A stretch of DNA of 64,000 nucleotides from Sporosarcina pasteurii (GTDB lineage Bacteria > Bacillota > Bacilli > Bacillales_A > Planococcaceae), in NCBI RefSeq assembly GCF_041295575.1, contig NZ_CP160452.1, positions 1,550,001 to 1,614,000 of the forward strand, read 5' to 3'. Both the position numbers and the translations under genes were made by a program. The notes beneath the pieces are model-generated. The model worked only from the letters and a program-made list of their open reading frames with translations, was not told where the DNA came from and did no database searches. Positions 1 through 9,472 of the stretch are shown piece after piece. Within the stretch, counting starts at the first letter, position 1, and every line of letters starts with the position of its first letter.

Positions 1-266
1 GGCATAATGAAATCAGCGAATTGCATTTCTGCAATTGGACGCATGCCATACATAGCTGCACCAATTCCAACTCCCGCAATTGCAGATTCCGCAAGTGGCG
101 CGTCAATGACTCGGTCTTCACCGAATTGATCATAGAGGCCTTGTGTTGCTTTGAAGACGCCCCCTTTTAATCCAACGTCTTCACCTACTACGAAAACACG
201 ATCATCTCTTTCCATTTCTTCTTTCATTGCAAGTGTAATTGCATCGATAAATGACATAACCGTCAT
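1..266 (-). CDS. bkdAB: Branched-chain 2-oxo acid dehydrogenase E1 beta subunit (partial, 3' end outside window)
   Basis: Only the first 88 codons lie in the window. The N-terminus MTVMSFIDAITLAMKEEMER and the following GEDVG and AESAIAGVG stretches are typical of the E1 beta (transketolase-like pyrimidine-binding) subunit of 2-oxo acid dehydrogenases. It pairs with E1 alpha to decarboxylate the keto acids of Leu, Ile and Val. Its ATG overlaps the TAA of bkdAA (TAATG at 268-264), implying translational coupling. Family membership is clear. The bkdAB name rests on the neighbouring buk/ptb/leucine dehydrogenase genes. Confidence 0.92.
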   Translation of the reverse strand, partial: MTVMSFIDAITLAMKEEMERDDRVFVVGEDVGLKGGVFKATQGLYDQFGEDRVIDAPLAESAIAGVGIGAAMYGMRPIAEMQFADFIM

Positions 267-1273
267 TATTCGTTCCCCCCTTCATCAGCATAAACATGAA
301 GCAGCGCGGACTCAGGCTCTGCGTATGGAGCATTTTCAGCATAGTCAGTAGCTTCGTTTACTTCTTTCATAATTCGTTCTTCAATTTCTTGTTCCAATTC
401 ATCCGTCAGCACGTTTGCTTCTTTTAAATAAGCAGAGAATGTAACGATTGGGTCTTTGGATTTCTCTTTCTCAATTTCTTCTGCTGGACGATATTGACGT
501 TGGTCGTCATCAGAAGAGTGTGAAGTGAGTCGGTAACAAATTGTTTCAATTAAGCTTGGACCTTCCCCGTTACGCGCGCGGTCTGCCGCTTCTTTTACTA
601 CTTTGTAAACTTCTAAAGGATCTGTGCCATCAACTGTTACGCCAGGCATGCCGTATCCTATCGCACGATCAGAAACATTTTCAGCCGCAACTTGTTTTTC
701 ATACGGTACTGAAATTGCATATTTATTATTTTCAACCATAATAATTGAAGGTAATTTATGAACACCTGCAAAGTTCATTCCCTCATGGAAATCCCCTTGG
801 TTAGATGACCCTTCACCTAAAGTTACAAATGTAATAAAATCTTCTTTTTTCATCTTCGCTGCTAATGCAACACCAACTGCGTGCGGTAATTGTGTAGTAA
901 CTGGAGAAGATCCTGTTAAAATACGGTTCTTTCTTTGACCAAAGTGGCCAGGCATTTGACGCCCACCTGAATTTGGGTCCTCCGCTTTTGCGAATGCGGA
1001 AAGCATTAATTCTGTTGTTGTCATTCCGAAATGAAGAACAACCCCTAGATCACGGTAATACGGTGCAATCCAATCTTTTTGATTATCTAACGCATAAGCA
1101 GCCCCTACCTGTGCCGCTTCTTGTCCCTGACATGAAATAACGAATGGAATTTTTCCAGCACGGTTTAATAGCCACATTCGCTCGTCAATTCTACGTGCAC
1201 GGACCATTGTCTCATATATTTGTAAAGCATCTTTGTCAGTTAAGCCTAGTTCCTGATGACGGTTTTTTGCCAT
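266..1273 (-). CDS. bkdAA: Branched-chain 2-oxo acid dehydrogenase E1 alpha subunit
   Basis: Protein of 335 aa, the usual length for E1 alpha. The thiamine-diphosphate/Mg binding motif is visible as GEGSSNQGDFHEG followed by VENNKYA (about residues 150-185). The phosphorylation-loop-like region YRLTSHSSDDD sits near residue 250. With BkdAB it forms the E1 heterotetramer that decarboxylates branched-chain 2-oxo acids to acyl groups for E2. Its products, isobutyryl-, isovaleryl- and 2-methylbutyryl-CoA, prime branched-chain fatty acids. The gene lies 15 nt after lpdV and overlaps bkdAB by a stop/start pair. Confidence 0.95.
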   Translation of the reverse strand: MAKNRHQELGLTDKDALQIYETMVRARRIDERMWLLNRAGKIPFVISCQGQEAAQVGAAYALDNQKDWIAPYYRDLGVVLHFGMTTTELMLSAFAKAEDPNSGGRQMPGHFGQRKNRILTGSSPVTTQLPHAVGVALAAKMKKEDFITFVTLGEGSSNQGDFHEGMNFAGVHKLPSIIMVENNKYAISVPYEKQVAAENVSDRAIGYGMPGVTVDGTDPLEVYKVVKEAADRARNGEGPSLIETICYRLTSHSSDDDQRQYRPAEEIEKEKSKDPIVTFSAYLKEANVLTDELEQEIEERIMKEVNEATDYAENAPYAEPESALLHVYADEGGNE

Positions 1274-1288
1274 TAAAAAGTCCCCCTT

Positions 1289-2716
1289 TTACATATGAAT
1301 TGCTTTTTTATCTACAGCTAGCGCCGCTTCACCCATCACTTCTGAAAGAGAAGGATGTGGATGAATTGTCGTAGCAATTTCCCAAGGTGTAGCATCTAAT
1401 ACCATTGCGAGCCCTGCTTCAGAAATTAACTCGGTTACATTCTCGCCAATCATATGCACACCTAGAATATCATCTGTTTCTTCATCCGCAATGATTTTTA
1501 CAAAACCATCCGAATTTCCGTTTACAAGGGATTTACCAATAGCCATAAATGGAAACTTACCTGTTTTCACTTTATAGCCTTGGTCTTTCGCTTGTTGTTC
1601 AGTAATCCCAACACTTGAAACTTCAGGACTAGAATAAATACAACGTGCAATTTTTGAATAATCTATTGGCTGTTGTTTGATACCCGCAATATGTTCTACT
1701 GCTTGAATCCCTTCATGCGAGGCAACATGTGCGAGTTGTAGACCCCCGATTACATCACCAATAGCATAAATATGATTTTCTTTCGTTTGGTAAGTCGGCC
1801 TTGTTTTAATGACACCATTTTCAACTTCAATTTCTGTGTTGTTTAAGCCTATGTCATTAATATTTGCTTGTCTACCGACAGAAACCAGCATTTTTTCAGC
1901 AGTGAAAGTCTCAGTATTGCCGCCAACTTTAGCCGAAATTGTAACAGAGCCTTCCTCTTTTTCAACAGTTTCTGAAAGTACCTTTGCACCTGTTACAAAC
2001 TTAACACCTTTTTTAGATAATAACTTCTTCATTTCTTTAGAGATATCGATATCTTCAGTCGGAATAATCTCGTCCGCGTATTCAAGAACTGTTACCTCAA
2101 CACCGAAGTCATTCAGCATAGAAGCCCATTCAATTCCAATAACTCCACCGCCAATGATAATTATGGACTTTGGTAGCTCTTCCATTTCAAGTGCGCCGTC
2201 TGAAGACATAATTGTTTTTTCATCTAGTTCAAGACCTGGTAGAGATTTTGGCGTTGATCCTGTCGCGATAATTAAATGTTTTAGAATTAAAATTTCATTT
2301 TCCTCACCATTTGACATCTCGACTGAAATGGTCCCTGGCATTGGGGAGAATATAGATGGTCCTAACATTCTTCCAAATCCATTGAAGACATCTATTTTTC
2401 CTTTTTTCATCAAACCTTGAACACCTTGATGTAATTGCTTAATTATGCCGTTTTTTCTATCTTGTACACGCTTGAAATCGAGCGTGACCTTTTCTGTATG
2501 TACGCCATAATCTGCAGCATGATGCTTGGCAGTGTTATAAACTTCTGCGCTTTTCAGCAATGCTTTGCTTGGAATACATCCTTTATGCAAACATGTACCG
2601 CCTAGCTTTTCCTTTTCTACTAATGCGGTTTTTAAACCCAGCTGTGCTGCACGGATTGCTGCAACATAACCGCCTGTTCCGCCGCCTAAAATGACGATGT
2701 CATATTCTCTTCCCAC
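1289..2716 (-). CDS. lpdV: Dihydrolipoyl dehydrogenase (E3) of the branched-chain complex
   Basis: Protein of 475 aa with an FAD-binding GGGTGG (residues 11-16), a redox-active disulfide TCLHKGC (Cys42/Cys47), a second Rossmann motif GGGVIG, and the C-terminal dimer-interface HPHPSLSE (from His452) containing the catalytic His-Glu pair. It re-oxidises E2-bound dihydrolipoamide with NAD. The start is GTG at 2716: AAAGGAGG lies 8 nt upstream, whereas the ATG two bases earlier is out of frame. The stop of buk (TGA 2720-2718) overlaps that out-of-frame ATG. Assignment to the branched-chain complex rather than pyruvate or 2-oxoglutarate complexes is from operon context. Confidence 0.95.
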   Translation of the reverse strand: MGREYDIVILGGGTGGYVAAIRAAQLGLKTALVEKEKLGGTCLHKGCIPSKALLKSAEVYNTAKHHAADYGVHTEKVTLDFKRVQDRKNGIIKQLHQGVQGLMKKGKIDVFNGFGRMLGPSIFSPMPGTISVEMSNGEENEILILKHLIIATGSTPKSLPGLELDEKTIMSSDGALEMEELPKSIIIIGGGVIGIEWASMLNDFGVEVTVLEYADEIIPTEDIDISKEMKKLLSKKGVKFVTGAKVLSETVEKEEGSVTISAKVGGNTETFTAEKMLVSVGRQANINDIGLNNTEIEVENGVIKTRPTYQTKENHIYAIGDVIGGLQLAHVASHEGIQAVEHIAGIKQQPIDYSKIARCIYSSPEVSSVGITEQQAKDQGYKVKTGKFPFMAIGKSLVNGNSDGFVKIIADEETDDILGVHMIGENVTELISEAGLAMVLDATPWEIATTIHPHPSLSEVMGEAALAVDKKAIHM

Positions 2717-2717
2717 A

Positions 2718-3833
2718 TCAATTGCCTCCTTTAAATGCTACCGTTTCGTTTGGGTAGATTTTTGCTAACTCTTCTCCAGCAAGCACGCGTATAGCCCCTT
2801 CAGAAAGAGCTTGCAGTTCATCTTCCCCAGGATAGACAGCCACGTCAGCTATCCAACTAATTTTAGAGGATAGTTGTTCAATAAATTCTTTTCCGTATGC
2901 TAACCCGCCTGTTAAAATAATTGCATCCACATCCCCTTCTAGGACTGTTGCAGCACTTCCGATTTCTTTAGCAATTTGATAGGCCATAGCATCATAAATG
3001 AGCTTTGCATCCTCGTCTCCTGATACAATTCGCTCTTCAACTTGAACTGCGTCATTTGTTCCCAGATAACCTACAAGCCCACCTTCACCAACGAGCGATT
3101 TCATTACGTCTTTTCTAAAGTACCTTCCTGAAAAGCATAATTCAACTAAATCCCCGATTGGTACACTACCTGCTCGTTCAGGGCTAAATGGTCCATCTCC
3201 GTGCAACCCATTATTCACGTCAACTACTTTTCCGCCGATATGTGCGCCGACAGTGATTCCTCCGCCCATATGTGTAACAATGAGCCGTAATTGGTCATAC
3301 GATTGATTCACTTCATTTGCGTACCGTCTGGCTACTGCTTTTTGGTTAAGTGCATGAAAAATTGATTTTCGTTGAATTAGAGGCGAACCCGAAATTCTTG
3401 CTATCGGTGAAAGTTCATCTACGACAACTGGATCTACAATGAAGGAAGGGATATTTAAGTCCGCTGTAATTTCACGAGCCAATATACCGCCTAAATTTGA
3501 AGCATGTTGTCCAAAATAACCTGCTTTTAAATCATCAATCATCTTATCATTTACTTCATACGTACCACCCTCAATAGGTCGAAGTAAGCCACCGCGTCCA
3601 CAAACTGCATCCAATGTCGAGAGTGCAATTTTATGATCATCAAGCACTTTCAAAATCGCATCTTTACGAAAGTTATACTGGTCAATAATGGAAGGAAATT
3701 GTGCGATTCTCTCAGTTGCATGACGAATGGTATGTTCTAACACCAAAGAAGCACCTTGAAACACGCCAATTTTGGTAGATGTTGAACCTGGATTGATGAC
3801 TAGCACTTTATAACTTGTTGTTTGCACAGTCAT
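2718..3833 (-). CDS. buk: Butyrate / branched-chain fatty acid kinase
   Basis: Protein of 371 aa of the acetokinase (ASKHA) family. [10 protein letters not shown] at the N-terminus is the phosphate-binding loop and [12 protein letters not shown] is the second nucleotide-binding motif. Together with ptb it converts acyl-CoA via acyl phosphate to acid plus ATP, or runs in reverse to activate branched short-chain acids. A GTG two codons in (3827) has a better-spaced GAGGA than the ATG at 3833, so the protein may begin MQTTSYK. It lies between leucine dehydrogenase and lpdV in one operon. Confidence 0.93.
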   Translation of the reverse strand: MTVQTTSYKVLVINPGSTSTKIGVFQGASLVLEHTIRHATERIAQFPSIIDQYNFRKDAILKVLDDHKIALSTLDAVCGRGGLLRPIEGGTYEVNDKMIDDLKAGYFGQHASNLGGILAREITADLNIPSFIVDPVVVDELSPIARISGSPLIQRKSIFHALNQKAVARRYANEVNQSYDQLRLIVTHMGGGITVGAHIGGKVVDVNNGLHGDGPFSPERAGSVPIGDLVELCFSGRYFRKDVMKSLVGEGGLVGYLGTNDAVQVEERIVSGDEDAKLIYDAMAYQIAKEIGSAATVLEGDVDAIILTGGLAYGKEFIEQLSSKISWIADVAVYPGEDELQALSEGAIRVLAGEELAKIYPNETVAFKGGN

Positions 3834-3858
3834 TCCTCATTCCATTATCAATACTTGT

Positions 3859-4962
3859 TTATTCTATTGTTTTTTTAGAAAGAATGCTTTTTTCTTGTTT
3901 TAAAAATTGGCCACGTGATCTTCGTACACTTTCAATACGTTCTTCAGCTAAACGATCAGCGGCTTTATAAGTTGGGATATTATCGCGTTTTGAAATCTTG
4001 AAAATCTCACCAATAGTATCGTAAATACCAGCAACACGCTTTAGCGCACGCTCACGATTATAGCCAACAAGTTCATCGGCAACATTAATTACCCCACCTG
4101 AGTTAATCACGTAATCTGGTGCATAAATAATGCCCATTTCATGAATTTGGTCGCCATGGCGGTCTTCTTTTAATTGGTTATTTGCCGAACCAGCGATTAC
4201 TTTACATTTCAACTGTGGGATTGTATCGTCATTGATCACTGCGCCTAGTGCACATGGTGCAAAAATATCTACTTCTTGAGAATAAATTTCATCAATGCCA
4301 ACTGCTGTCGCACCAAAAGCATCAACAGCACGTTGGACAGCTTCTTCATTAATATCTGTCACGACTAATTTGGCGCCTTCTTCGTATAAATGCTCACATA
4401 GTGTATAAGCGACGTTTCCGACACCTTGAACTGCGATTGTTTTACCTTCTAACGAATCAGATCCGAACGCTTCTTTTGCCGCTGCTTTCATTCCGACATA
4501 AATGCCATAAGCTGTTACTGGAGATGGGTTTCCTGATGAACCAAATTCGGCAGATACCCCTGTGACATAGTCTGTTTCTAAATGAATTAAATCCATATCT
4601 GCTTCCGTTGTTCCCACATCTTCTGCAGTAATATAGCGGCCATTTAAACTCTCAATATAACGGCCAAATGCACGGAACATCTCTTCGTTCTTATCTGTTT
4701 TCGGGTCGCCGATAATCACTGTTTTACCTCCGCCCAGATTCAGGCCAGCAGCCGCATTTTTATAAGTCATCCCTCGCGCTAAACGCAATGCATCTTCAAT
4801 TGCTTCATCTTCAGATGCATAAGTCCACATACGAGCTCCGCCAAGTGCTGGTCCAAGTGTCGTGTCATGAATCGCAATAATTGCTTTCAATCCTGAATTT
4901 TTATCCTGACATAGTACTACTTGTTCAAAATCGTAAGTTTCCATATACTTGAAAATTTGCAT
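3859..4962 (-). CDS. bcd: Leucine dehydrogenase (Glu/Leu/Phe/Val dehydrogenase family)
   Basis: Protein of 367 aa. It shows the catalytic lysine region [16 protein letters not shown], the substrate-side lysine and glycine-rich loop, and a Rossmann NAD-binding fold [11 protein letters not shown]. It oxidatively deaminates leucine, isoleucine and valine to 2-oxo acids, feeding the bkd complex downstream. AGGAGG precedes the ATG, which overlaps the TAA of ptb (TAATG). The B. subtilis counterpart is bcd (yqiT). The assignment of specificity to leucine-type substrates rests on sequence family and operon partners. Confidence 0.95.
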   Translation of the reverse strand: MQIFKYMETYDFEQVVLCQDKNSGLKAIIAIHDTTLGPALGGARMWTYASEDEAIEDALRLARGMTYKNAAAGLNLGGGKTVIIGDPKTDKNEEMFRAFGRYIESLNGRYITAEDVGTTEADMDLIHLETDYVTGVSAEFGSSGNPSPVTAYGIYVGMKAAAKEAFGSDSLEGKTIAVQGVGNVAYTLCEHLYEEGAKLVVTDINEEAVQRAVDAFGATAVGIDEIYSQEVDIFAPCALGAVINDDTIPQLKCKVIAGSANNQLKEDRHGDQIHEMGIIYAPDYVINSGGVINVADELVGYNRERALKRVAGIYDTIGEIFKISKRDNIPTYKAADRLAEERIESVRRSRGQFLKQEKSILSKKTIE

Positions 4963-5897
4963 TATATATTCCTCCTAAGGATTGTTTGATTTTGTGCAGC
5001 TAATATTGCAAGTGCCAGTGAATAAACTTTACTTTCAGCACGATCCGCCCTTGAAGTTAGAACTATGGGTGCTTTTGCTCCTTGGATGATCGCGCCAACC
5101 TTAGCTTTTGCAAAATAAATGAGTGACTTATAAAGAATGTTTCCCGCTTCTATATTGGGAACGAGTAGAATATTAGCTTTACCCGCTGTGTTTCCAGTTA
5201 ACCCTTTTTGTGCAGCTGCTTCAATTGAAATGGCATTGTCTAGTGCAAGTGGTCCATCTACAATACAATTCTTTATTTGGCCTCGTTTATTCATCGCGAC
5301 TAGTGCGGCAGCATCAATTGTGGGTTCCATTGCAGGATTAATCGTCTCAACCGCAGCAAGAGGCGCAACAATTGGCTGTTCAATGCCGCATGCTCTTGCT
5401 GTTTCGACTGCATTTTGAATAATTTCTGCCTTTGCTTTTAAATCAGGCTCGATGTTCATCGCCGCATCTGTAATAAAAAATAACTGTTCAAAGTTAGGCA
5501 CTTCAAATGCTGCCACATGAGAAAGAACCCTTCCCGTTCGTAAGCCATATTCTTTATGTAAAACAGCTTGTAAAATAACAGAAGTTGGTAAGTTTCCTTT
5601 CATAACAACATGTGCTTCACCACTAGCGACCGCTTTCACAGTTTCTCGAGCAGCCTCTTCTTTTGTCGCACTATGTTGTATACTTACATGCTTGTTATCA
5701 AGCAAGTCCGGAAAATATAATTCCATCAATTGTGTTAATTCGTCTTGATTGTCGAATAATATAAAGGATGCAAGTGACTTCTCCACTGCCAGATGCACTG
5801 CTTTAAGCACTTCTTTGTCACATGCAGCAGCAACGGCAACTGTTGGACTAACACTTGAAGAAGAAGCCTTATTGATTAAAGAATTGAGACTGACCAT
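4962..5897 (-). CDS. ptb: Phosphate butyryltransferase / branched-chain acyl phosphotransferase
   Basis: Protein of 311 aa of the phosphate acetyl/butyryltransferase family. The C-terminal part contains [20 protein letters not shown] and the [18 protein letters not shown] segment, both characteristic of PTA/PTB enzymes. It interconverts acyl-CoA and acyl phosphate and works with Buk. The start ATG has GGAGG 7 nt upstream. Only 15 nt separate it from bkdR, so it is probably co-transcribed from a promoter upstream of bkdR rather than from its own. Confidence 0.93.
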   Translation of the reverse strand: MVSLNSLINKASSSSVSPTVAVAAACDKEVLKAVHLAVEKSLASFILFDNQDELTQLMELYFPDLLDNKHVSIQHSATKEEAARETVKAVASGEAHVVMKGNLPTSVILQAVLHKEYGLRTGRVLSHVAAFEVPNFEQLFFITDAAMNIEPDLKAKAEIIQNAVETARACGIEQPIVAPLAAVETINPAMEPTIDAAALVAMNKRGQIKNCIVDGPLALDNAISIEAAAQKGLTGNTAGKANILLVPNIEAGNILYKSLIYFAKAKVGAIIQGAKAPIVLTSRADRAESKVYSLALAILAAQNQTILRRNI

Positions 5898-5912
5898 GTT
5901 CTGTCCTCCAAA

Positions 5913-7952
5913 CTAGGCAAGATTATATTTATCGAGTTTATAATATAAAGAACGGAGTGAAATCCCTAACCGATTAGCCGTTTCTGATTTATTCCCTTCA
6001 TTCTCGGTCAGCGCTTGTTCCAAGATAGAACGTTCATAGTCATCCATCATCGAAGTCAATGTACTTTTAGCTGGCAAACTAGATTTCTCTTTACTCCTAT
6101 TGGATGAGAAAAGAGATTTTTTCACATCGGCTGCTTCCAGTATCATTTCGCTTTGCTCCATATAAATCATTGCCCGATTTATAACGTTTTCTAGTTCCCT
6201 AATATTCCCAGGCCAATCGTATTGCTCAAGCAATCGTTTCGCTTCGTAGGATATCACTTCTACGTTCATGCCGAGTTCATTGTTTAATTTGACTAGTAAA
6301 TGTTGCACGATTGGTGCGATATCTTCTTTCCGACTGCGAAGTGGCGGAATTTGAATGGCAATACGATTTAATAAGTAATAAAGTTCTGCTAAAAATGTAC
6401 CGTCGTGAATTGCTTTTTCTAGATTTTGGCACGTTGCTGTGATGATATGAACAGATGTCTGAATCGGTCGCGCGCTGCCTACTGCATAAAACTCTCCCGT
6501 TTTTAGATAGTGAAGCAGTTTACGTTGGGTAGAAAGCGATAAATCAGCAATTTCATCTAAAAATAATGTTCCATTGTCTATTTCCTCAAATAACCCAGTT
6601 TTTTCTTTCTTTCCTTTTTCACCTTCTGAAAACTTCCCAAAAAGTTTTGCTTCAAGAACATCAGGGGGAATGGCTGTACAATTTACCCGAATAAACTTAT
6701 TAAACTTTCGCGTACCTTCACTATGAATTGCTTGTGCAAATAATGCTTTTCCACTTCCAACTTCCCCGCGAAGTAATACAGTGAAATCATTATCGGTGGC
6801 AATGCGTGCTTGCTCAATCGCAATTTTTATCTCCGCAGAATCACCACGTATATCGTTAAATGTATTTGTCGATTCTAATTCTCTAATAATGGCTCTTGCT
6901 TGATCAAGCTCATTCATCAAATTTCTCATCTCAGTGATATCATGAATGATCCCAACACTGCCTTTTAATTCATCATCCATTAGTATCGGTGCAACATTTA
7001 CGATAACTTCATTATTATTTTCGCCGATTCGCATATTGACCCCACGAACTGGCTTTTTTGTTTCTAACACTTTCATATGAATACTCTCACCTTCACTTAT
7101 ATCCGCTGTTGCAGGTTTTCCAATCACTTCATCTTTTGTTAAACCTGTAATGCGTGTATAAGCAGGATTTACTAAAATACCGTAACCGTTTTCATCCACA
7201 ACGGAAATGGCGTCATCACTAGAATAAATAATTGCTTCAAGCATTGTTTGAACCTTTTCAAGGTCCGTAATTTCCTTTGCTAGTGCAATTGCTTCAGTCA
7301 TATCTTTAAACACTGCAAATGCCCCAACGATTTCACCTTTTTGATCGTATAACGGAAATCTCGACGTCATAATCTCGAGGCCATTTGCAAGGACAAGTTC
7401 CTGGTTGACTTCTGACTTTCCAGATTTAAATACATCTTTAAGCTTTGTCAATGGAATTACATCGGTAACTTTTTTTCCAATCGCGTCTTCAATTGAAATC
7501 CCAACCATTTCTGATGCCCGCTTGTTAAAAAAGTCAACTTCACAATTCGCATTAATTCCTACCATTCCTTCATCAATTGAATCAAAAATGAGGCGTTGTT
7601 TGTGCATTTCTGCACGTATCCGTTTTGTATATGTATGATTTTCTTGTAGTAATTGAACAATTAGATTTGCAACTGACCCCGGAATTAACACAGTTTGAGA
7701 ATGCTTTGCCTCTAAAAGTTGACTGAACACCAATTCGTCACCAGTAACATCAAAAATAATGTGTACATTATCGTGTAAAAACTTTCGCCAATCGTTACCA
7801 AATGAAATCCCAAGTTCTTTTGCACGAATAATGCCTGGTGCATATTCATCAGTGTCAATTATTGCACTAACATTCATTAATTCTACGTTTTGGAGAAGAT
7901 CTAGTATTATTGAGCCACCTGTTCCTGCACCAATAATAAGAACGTTTTGCAA
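5913..7952 (-). CDS. bkdR: BkdR-type PAS/AAA+/Fis regulator with degenerate sigma-54 contact motifs
   Basis: Protein of 679 aa. Domain order: Rossmann-like N-terminus with GAGTGG (residues 8-13), two PAS domains (about 115-220 and 235-345), AAA+ domain (about 365-600) and C-terminal Fis HTH (about 635-679). Walker A is GEVGSGKA (396-403) and Walker B is LFLDEI (463-468). The GAFTGA loop expected near 441-450 is replaced by KFSEGEKGKKEK. The FRxDLYYRL motif reads FLAELYYLL (520-528), so both arginines are leucine. By position this is the regulator of the bkd operon (B. subtilis BkdR/YqiR is sigma-54 dependent). This copy may act differently. The start is TTG at 7952, with AAAGGAG 11 nt upstream. 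Confidence 0.85.
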   Translation of the reverse strand: MQNVLIIGAGTGGSIILDLLQNVELMNVSAIIDTDEYAPGIIRAKELGISFGNDWRKFLHDNVHIIFDVTGDELVFSQLLEAKHSQTVLIPGSVANLIVQLLQENHTYTKRIRAEMHKQRLIFDSIDEGMVGINANCEVDFFNKRASEMVGISIEDAIGKKVTDVIPLTKLKDVFKSGKSEVNQELVLANGLEIMTSRFPLYDQKGEIVGAFAVFKDMTEAIALAKEITDLEKVQTMLEAIIYSSDDAISVVDENGYGILVNPAYTRITGLTKDEVIGKPATADISEGESIHMKVLETKKPVRGVNMRIGENNNEVIVNVAPILMDDELKGSVGIIHDITEMRNLMNELDQARAIIRELESTNTFNDIRGDSAEIKIAIEQARIATDNDFTVLLRGEVGSGKALFAQAIHSEGTRKFNKFIRVNCTAIPPDVLEAKLFGKFSEGEKGKKEKTGLFEEIDNGTLFLDEIADLSLSTQRKLLHYLKTGEFYAVGSARPIQTSVHIITATCQNLEKAIHDGTFLAELYYLLNRIAIQIPPLRSRKEDIAPIVQHLLVKLNNELGMNVEVISYEAKRLLEQYDWPGNIRELENVINRAMIYMEQSEMILEAADVKKSLFSSNRSKEKSSLPAKSTLTSMMDDYERSILEQALTENEGNKSETANRLGISLRSLYYKLDKYNLA

Positions 7953-8024
7953 GGATGTTCAAACTCCTTTATTTTATATGCAATCTTTTGCATTCCAACT
8001 TCATCATACATGATAAACCACTTC

Positions 8025-8052
8025 TTGACAATATTTCTGTAGAAGGTAGAAT
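8025..8052 (+). promoter_or_regulatory. Predicted sigma-A promoter of yqzF
   Basis: TTGACA (8025-8030) and TAGAAT (8047-8052) are separated by 16 nt, 26 nt ahead of the yqzF ATG. By eye this is one of the best -35/-10 pairs in the window. Confidence 0.65.
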
Positions 8053-8078
8053 GATATTTAGCTAAAGGAGTTGTTTAA

Positions 8079-8324
8079 ATGGCGAGGCTAGCAGCTTTTA
8101 TCGTACTTCTCATCCCTGGTTTATTGGCAGCTGGTGGAATAAAATTTATGAGAGATTCTTTATATGGAATTGTATTTTTCCCATTTATACAAAGTTGGAT
8201 TCAATTTATTGTCGGTTTAATTATGTTTACATTGGGCCTTGGTTTTTTTGCAGGATTTTTATTACATAGAGATCGAAAAAAAGGCCGTGTTCAAGAAAGA
8301 TTTGTAAAACACAAAAAACCTTGA
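8079..8324 (+). CDS. yqzF: DUF2627 family membrane protein (YqzF)
   Basis: Protein of 81 aa with two hydrophobic segments (about residues 4-22 and 43-66) and a basic C-terminal tail. The sequence and its place between bkdR and spo0A match the DUF2627/YqzF family of Bacillales. Function unknown. It is preceded by AAAGGAG and a good promoter, runs divergently from bkdR, and its stop lies inside the stem of a terminator hairpin shared with the end of spo0A. Confidence 0.85.
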   Translation: MARLAAFIVLLIPGLLAAGGIKFMRDSLYGIVFFPFIQSWIQFIVGLIMFTLGLGFFAGFLLHRDRKKGRVQERFVKHKKP

Positions 8325-8348
8325 TTGCTCAAGGTTTTTTTGTGTTTT
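8309..8348. terminator. Bidirectional terminator between yqzF and spo0A
   Basis: Inverted repeat with arms AAAAAACCTTGA / TCAAGGTTTTTT around a TTGC loop, flanked by A-rich and T-rich tracts on both sides. It can end transcription of yqzF (plus) and spo0A (minus). Confidence 0.8.
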
Positions 8349-8437
8349 TAAGACGTTTTATAATCGGACACAGAAAGTAATTTGCAATTACTTGCATTTC
8401 ACTAATATCCCAACTGAAAACGCTATCATCTATCAAA

Positions 8438-9226
8438 TTAGCTAGCCATATGTTCTAATCTAATTTTGTCTGCAATCATTGCAATAAATTCTGAGTTTGT
8501 TGGTTTACTTTTCAAATGATGTACAGTATACCCAAACATTTTCGATATGACTTCATAATTCCCTCTATTCCAAGCGACTTCAATGGCATGTCGAATCGCT
8601 CGTTCAACACGTGATGGGGTCGTATTATATTTTTTAGCAATATCTGGATACAATATTTTCGTCACTGATCCAAGTAAATCTACATCCGAATAAACCATCT
8701 GAATCGCTTCTCTTAAAAATGCATACCCTTTAATATGTGCTGGTACACCAATTTCTTTTATAATCGAAGTAATTGTTTTATCAAGCATTTTCGGACTAAC
8801 TACGCCCGATTGTTCTTCAGGAGCATGTGATGATGGCATACTCGATTTCTGCATTCCAGAAACTTGGAAGATTTGATTTGTCAATCGATCAAATTCAAAT
8901 GGTTTTAACATAAAATAAGATGCCCCTAAATTTGCAGCTTGGCTCATGACATCTTCCTGACCAAATGCCGTCAGCATAATTACATGTAAGTCTCCATACT
9001 CTGGCGTTTTACCAATCGTTTCTAAAACAGCGATACCATCAAGATGTGGCATGATAATATCCAATAATAAAATATCTGGACTATCTTCCTTAAGCTTCGA
9101 CAAGCACACTTCCCCATTATGCGCTGTCCAAATCACTTCTATTTCTGAATTCTTGTCGAAGTAAGCCGTCATAGTTCTTACCAATTCCTTGTTATCGTCA
9201 GCAATGGCTAATTTAATCTTATTCAT
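8438..9226 (-). CDS. spo0A: Sporulation master response regulator Spo0A
   Basis: About 262 aa from the ATG at 9226 ([15 protein letters not shown]). A longer reading exists upstream but lacks family support. The receiver domain shows IADDN at the N-terminus, the phosphoacceptor Asp in [12 protein letters not shown] and Lys in FMLKPFEFD. The C-terminal Spo0A DNA-binding domain carries the highly conserved [16 protein letters not shown] helix. It receives phosphate through the phosphorelay and controls entry to sporulation and biofilm genes. The upstream region holds several 0A boxes, implying autoregulation. It is monocistronic by layout, downstream of spoIVB with a hairpin in between. Confidence 0.98.
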   Translation of the reverse strand: MNKIKLAIADDNKELVRTMTAYFDKNSEIEVIWTAHNGEVCLSKLKEDSPDILLLDIIMPHLDGIAVLETIGKTPEYGDLHVIMLTAFGQEDVMSQAANLGASYFMLKPFEFDRLTNQIFQVSGMQKSSMPSSHAPEEQSGVVSPKMLDKTITSIIKEIGVPAHIKGYAFLREAIQMVYSDVDLLGSVTKILYPDIAKKYNTTPSRVERAIRHAIEVAWNRGNYEVISKMFGYTVHHLKSKPTNSEFIAMIADKIRLEHMAS

Positions 9227-9299
9227 GTCCCATTCCCCCAAAATCAATTTTATTTATGTCGACAATTAACACAGTAGTCGCGATACTCACATAAGATGA

Positions 9300-9326
9300 A
9301 TTCGACAAATGTTTAGTTTCACCTCT
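9300..9326 (-). promoter_or_regulatory. 0A box and candidate sigma-H promoter upstream of spo0A
   Basis: On the minus strand TGTCGAA (9307-9301) is a perfect match to the Spo0A box TGNCGAA. It overlaps a possible sigma-H promoter: AGAGGTGAA (9326-9318), 11 nt, then GTCGAAT (9306-9300), compared with RNAGGAWWW and RNNGAAT. In B. subtilis spo0A is known to be driven by sigma-A and sigma-H promoters with 0A boxes. The box is seen; the promoter call is inference. Confidence 0.55.
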
Positions 9327-9360
9327 TATTATAAAGGAAATGAATCTAATGTTGTATGGT

Positions 9361-9377
9361 TTCGGCAATATTCGACG
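9361..9377 (-). promoter_or_regulatory. Second cluster of 0A boxes upstream of spo0A
   Basis: Reading the minus strand, TGCCGAA (9367-9361) fits TGNCGAA exactly and CGTCGAA (9377-9371) has one mismatch. The two sites are 10 bp apart, on the same face of the helix, about 140 bp upstream of the spo0A start. Confidence 0.55.
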
Positions 9378-9439
9378 AAATTCTTTGAAAATAGAACTAG
9401 AATTTAACTGAATTTAAATGATATTTGTTTTGTGCCATG

Positions 9440-9472
9440 AAAAATGGTCAACCGGTTGGTTGACCATTTTTT
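9440..9472 (-). terminator. Terminator after spoIVB
   Basis: Strong hairpin with arms AAAAATGGTCAACC / GGTTGACCATTTTT directly after the spoIVB stop, followed on the minus strand by a T tract. It separates spoIVB from spo0A. Confidence 0.8.

Noticed and set aside
7980..8000. Possible -24/-12 sigma-54 promoter (TGGAATGCAAAAGATTGCA on minus) upstream of bkdR
   Set aside because: The GG to GC distance is 15 instead of 12 and the TGGCAC half is poor.
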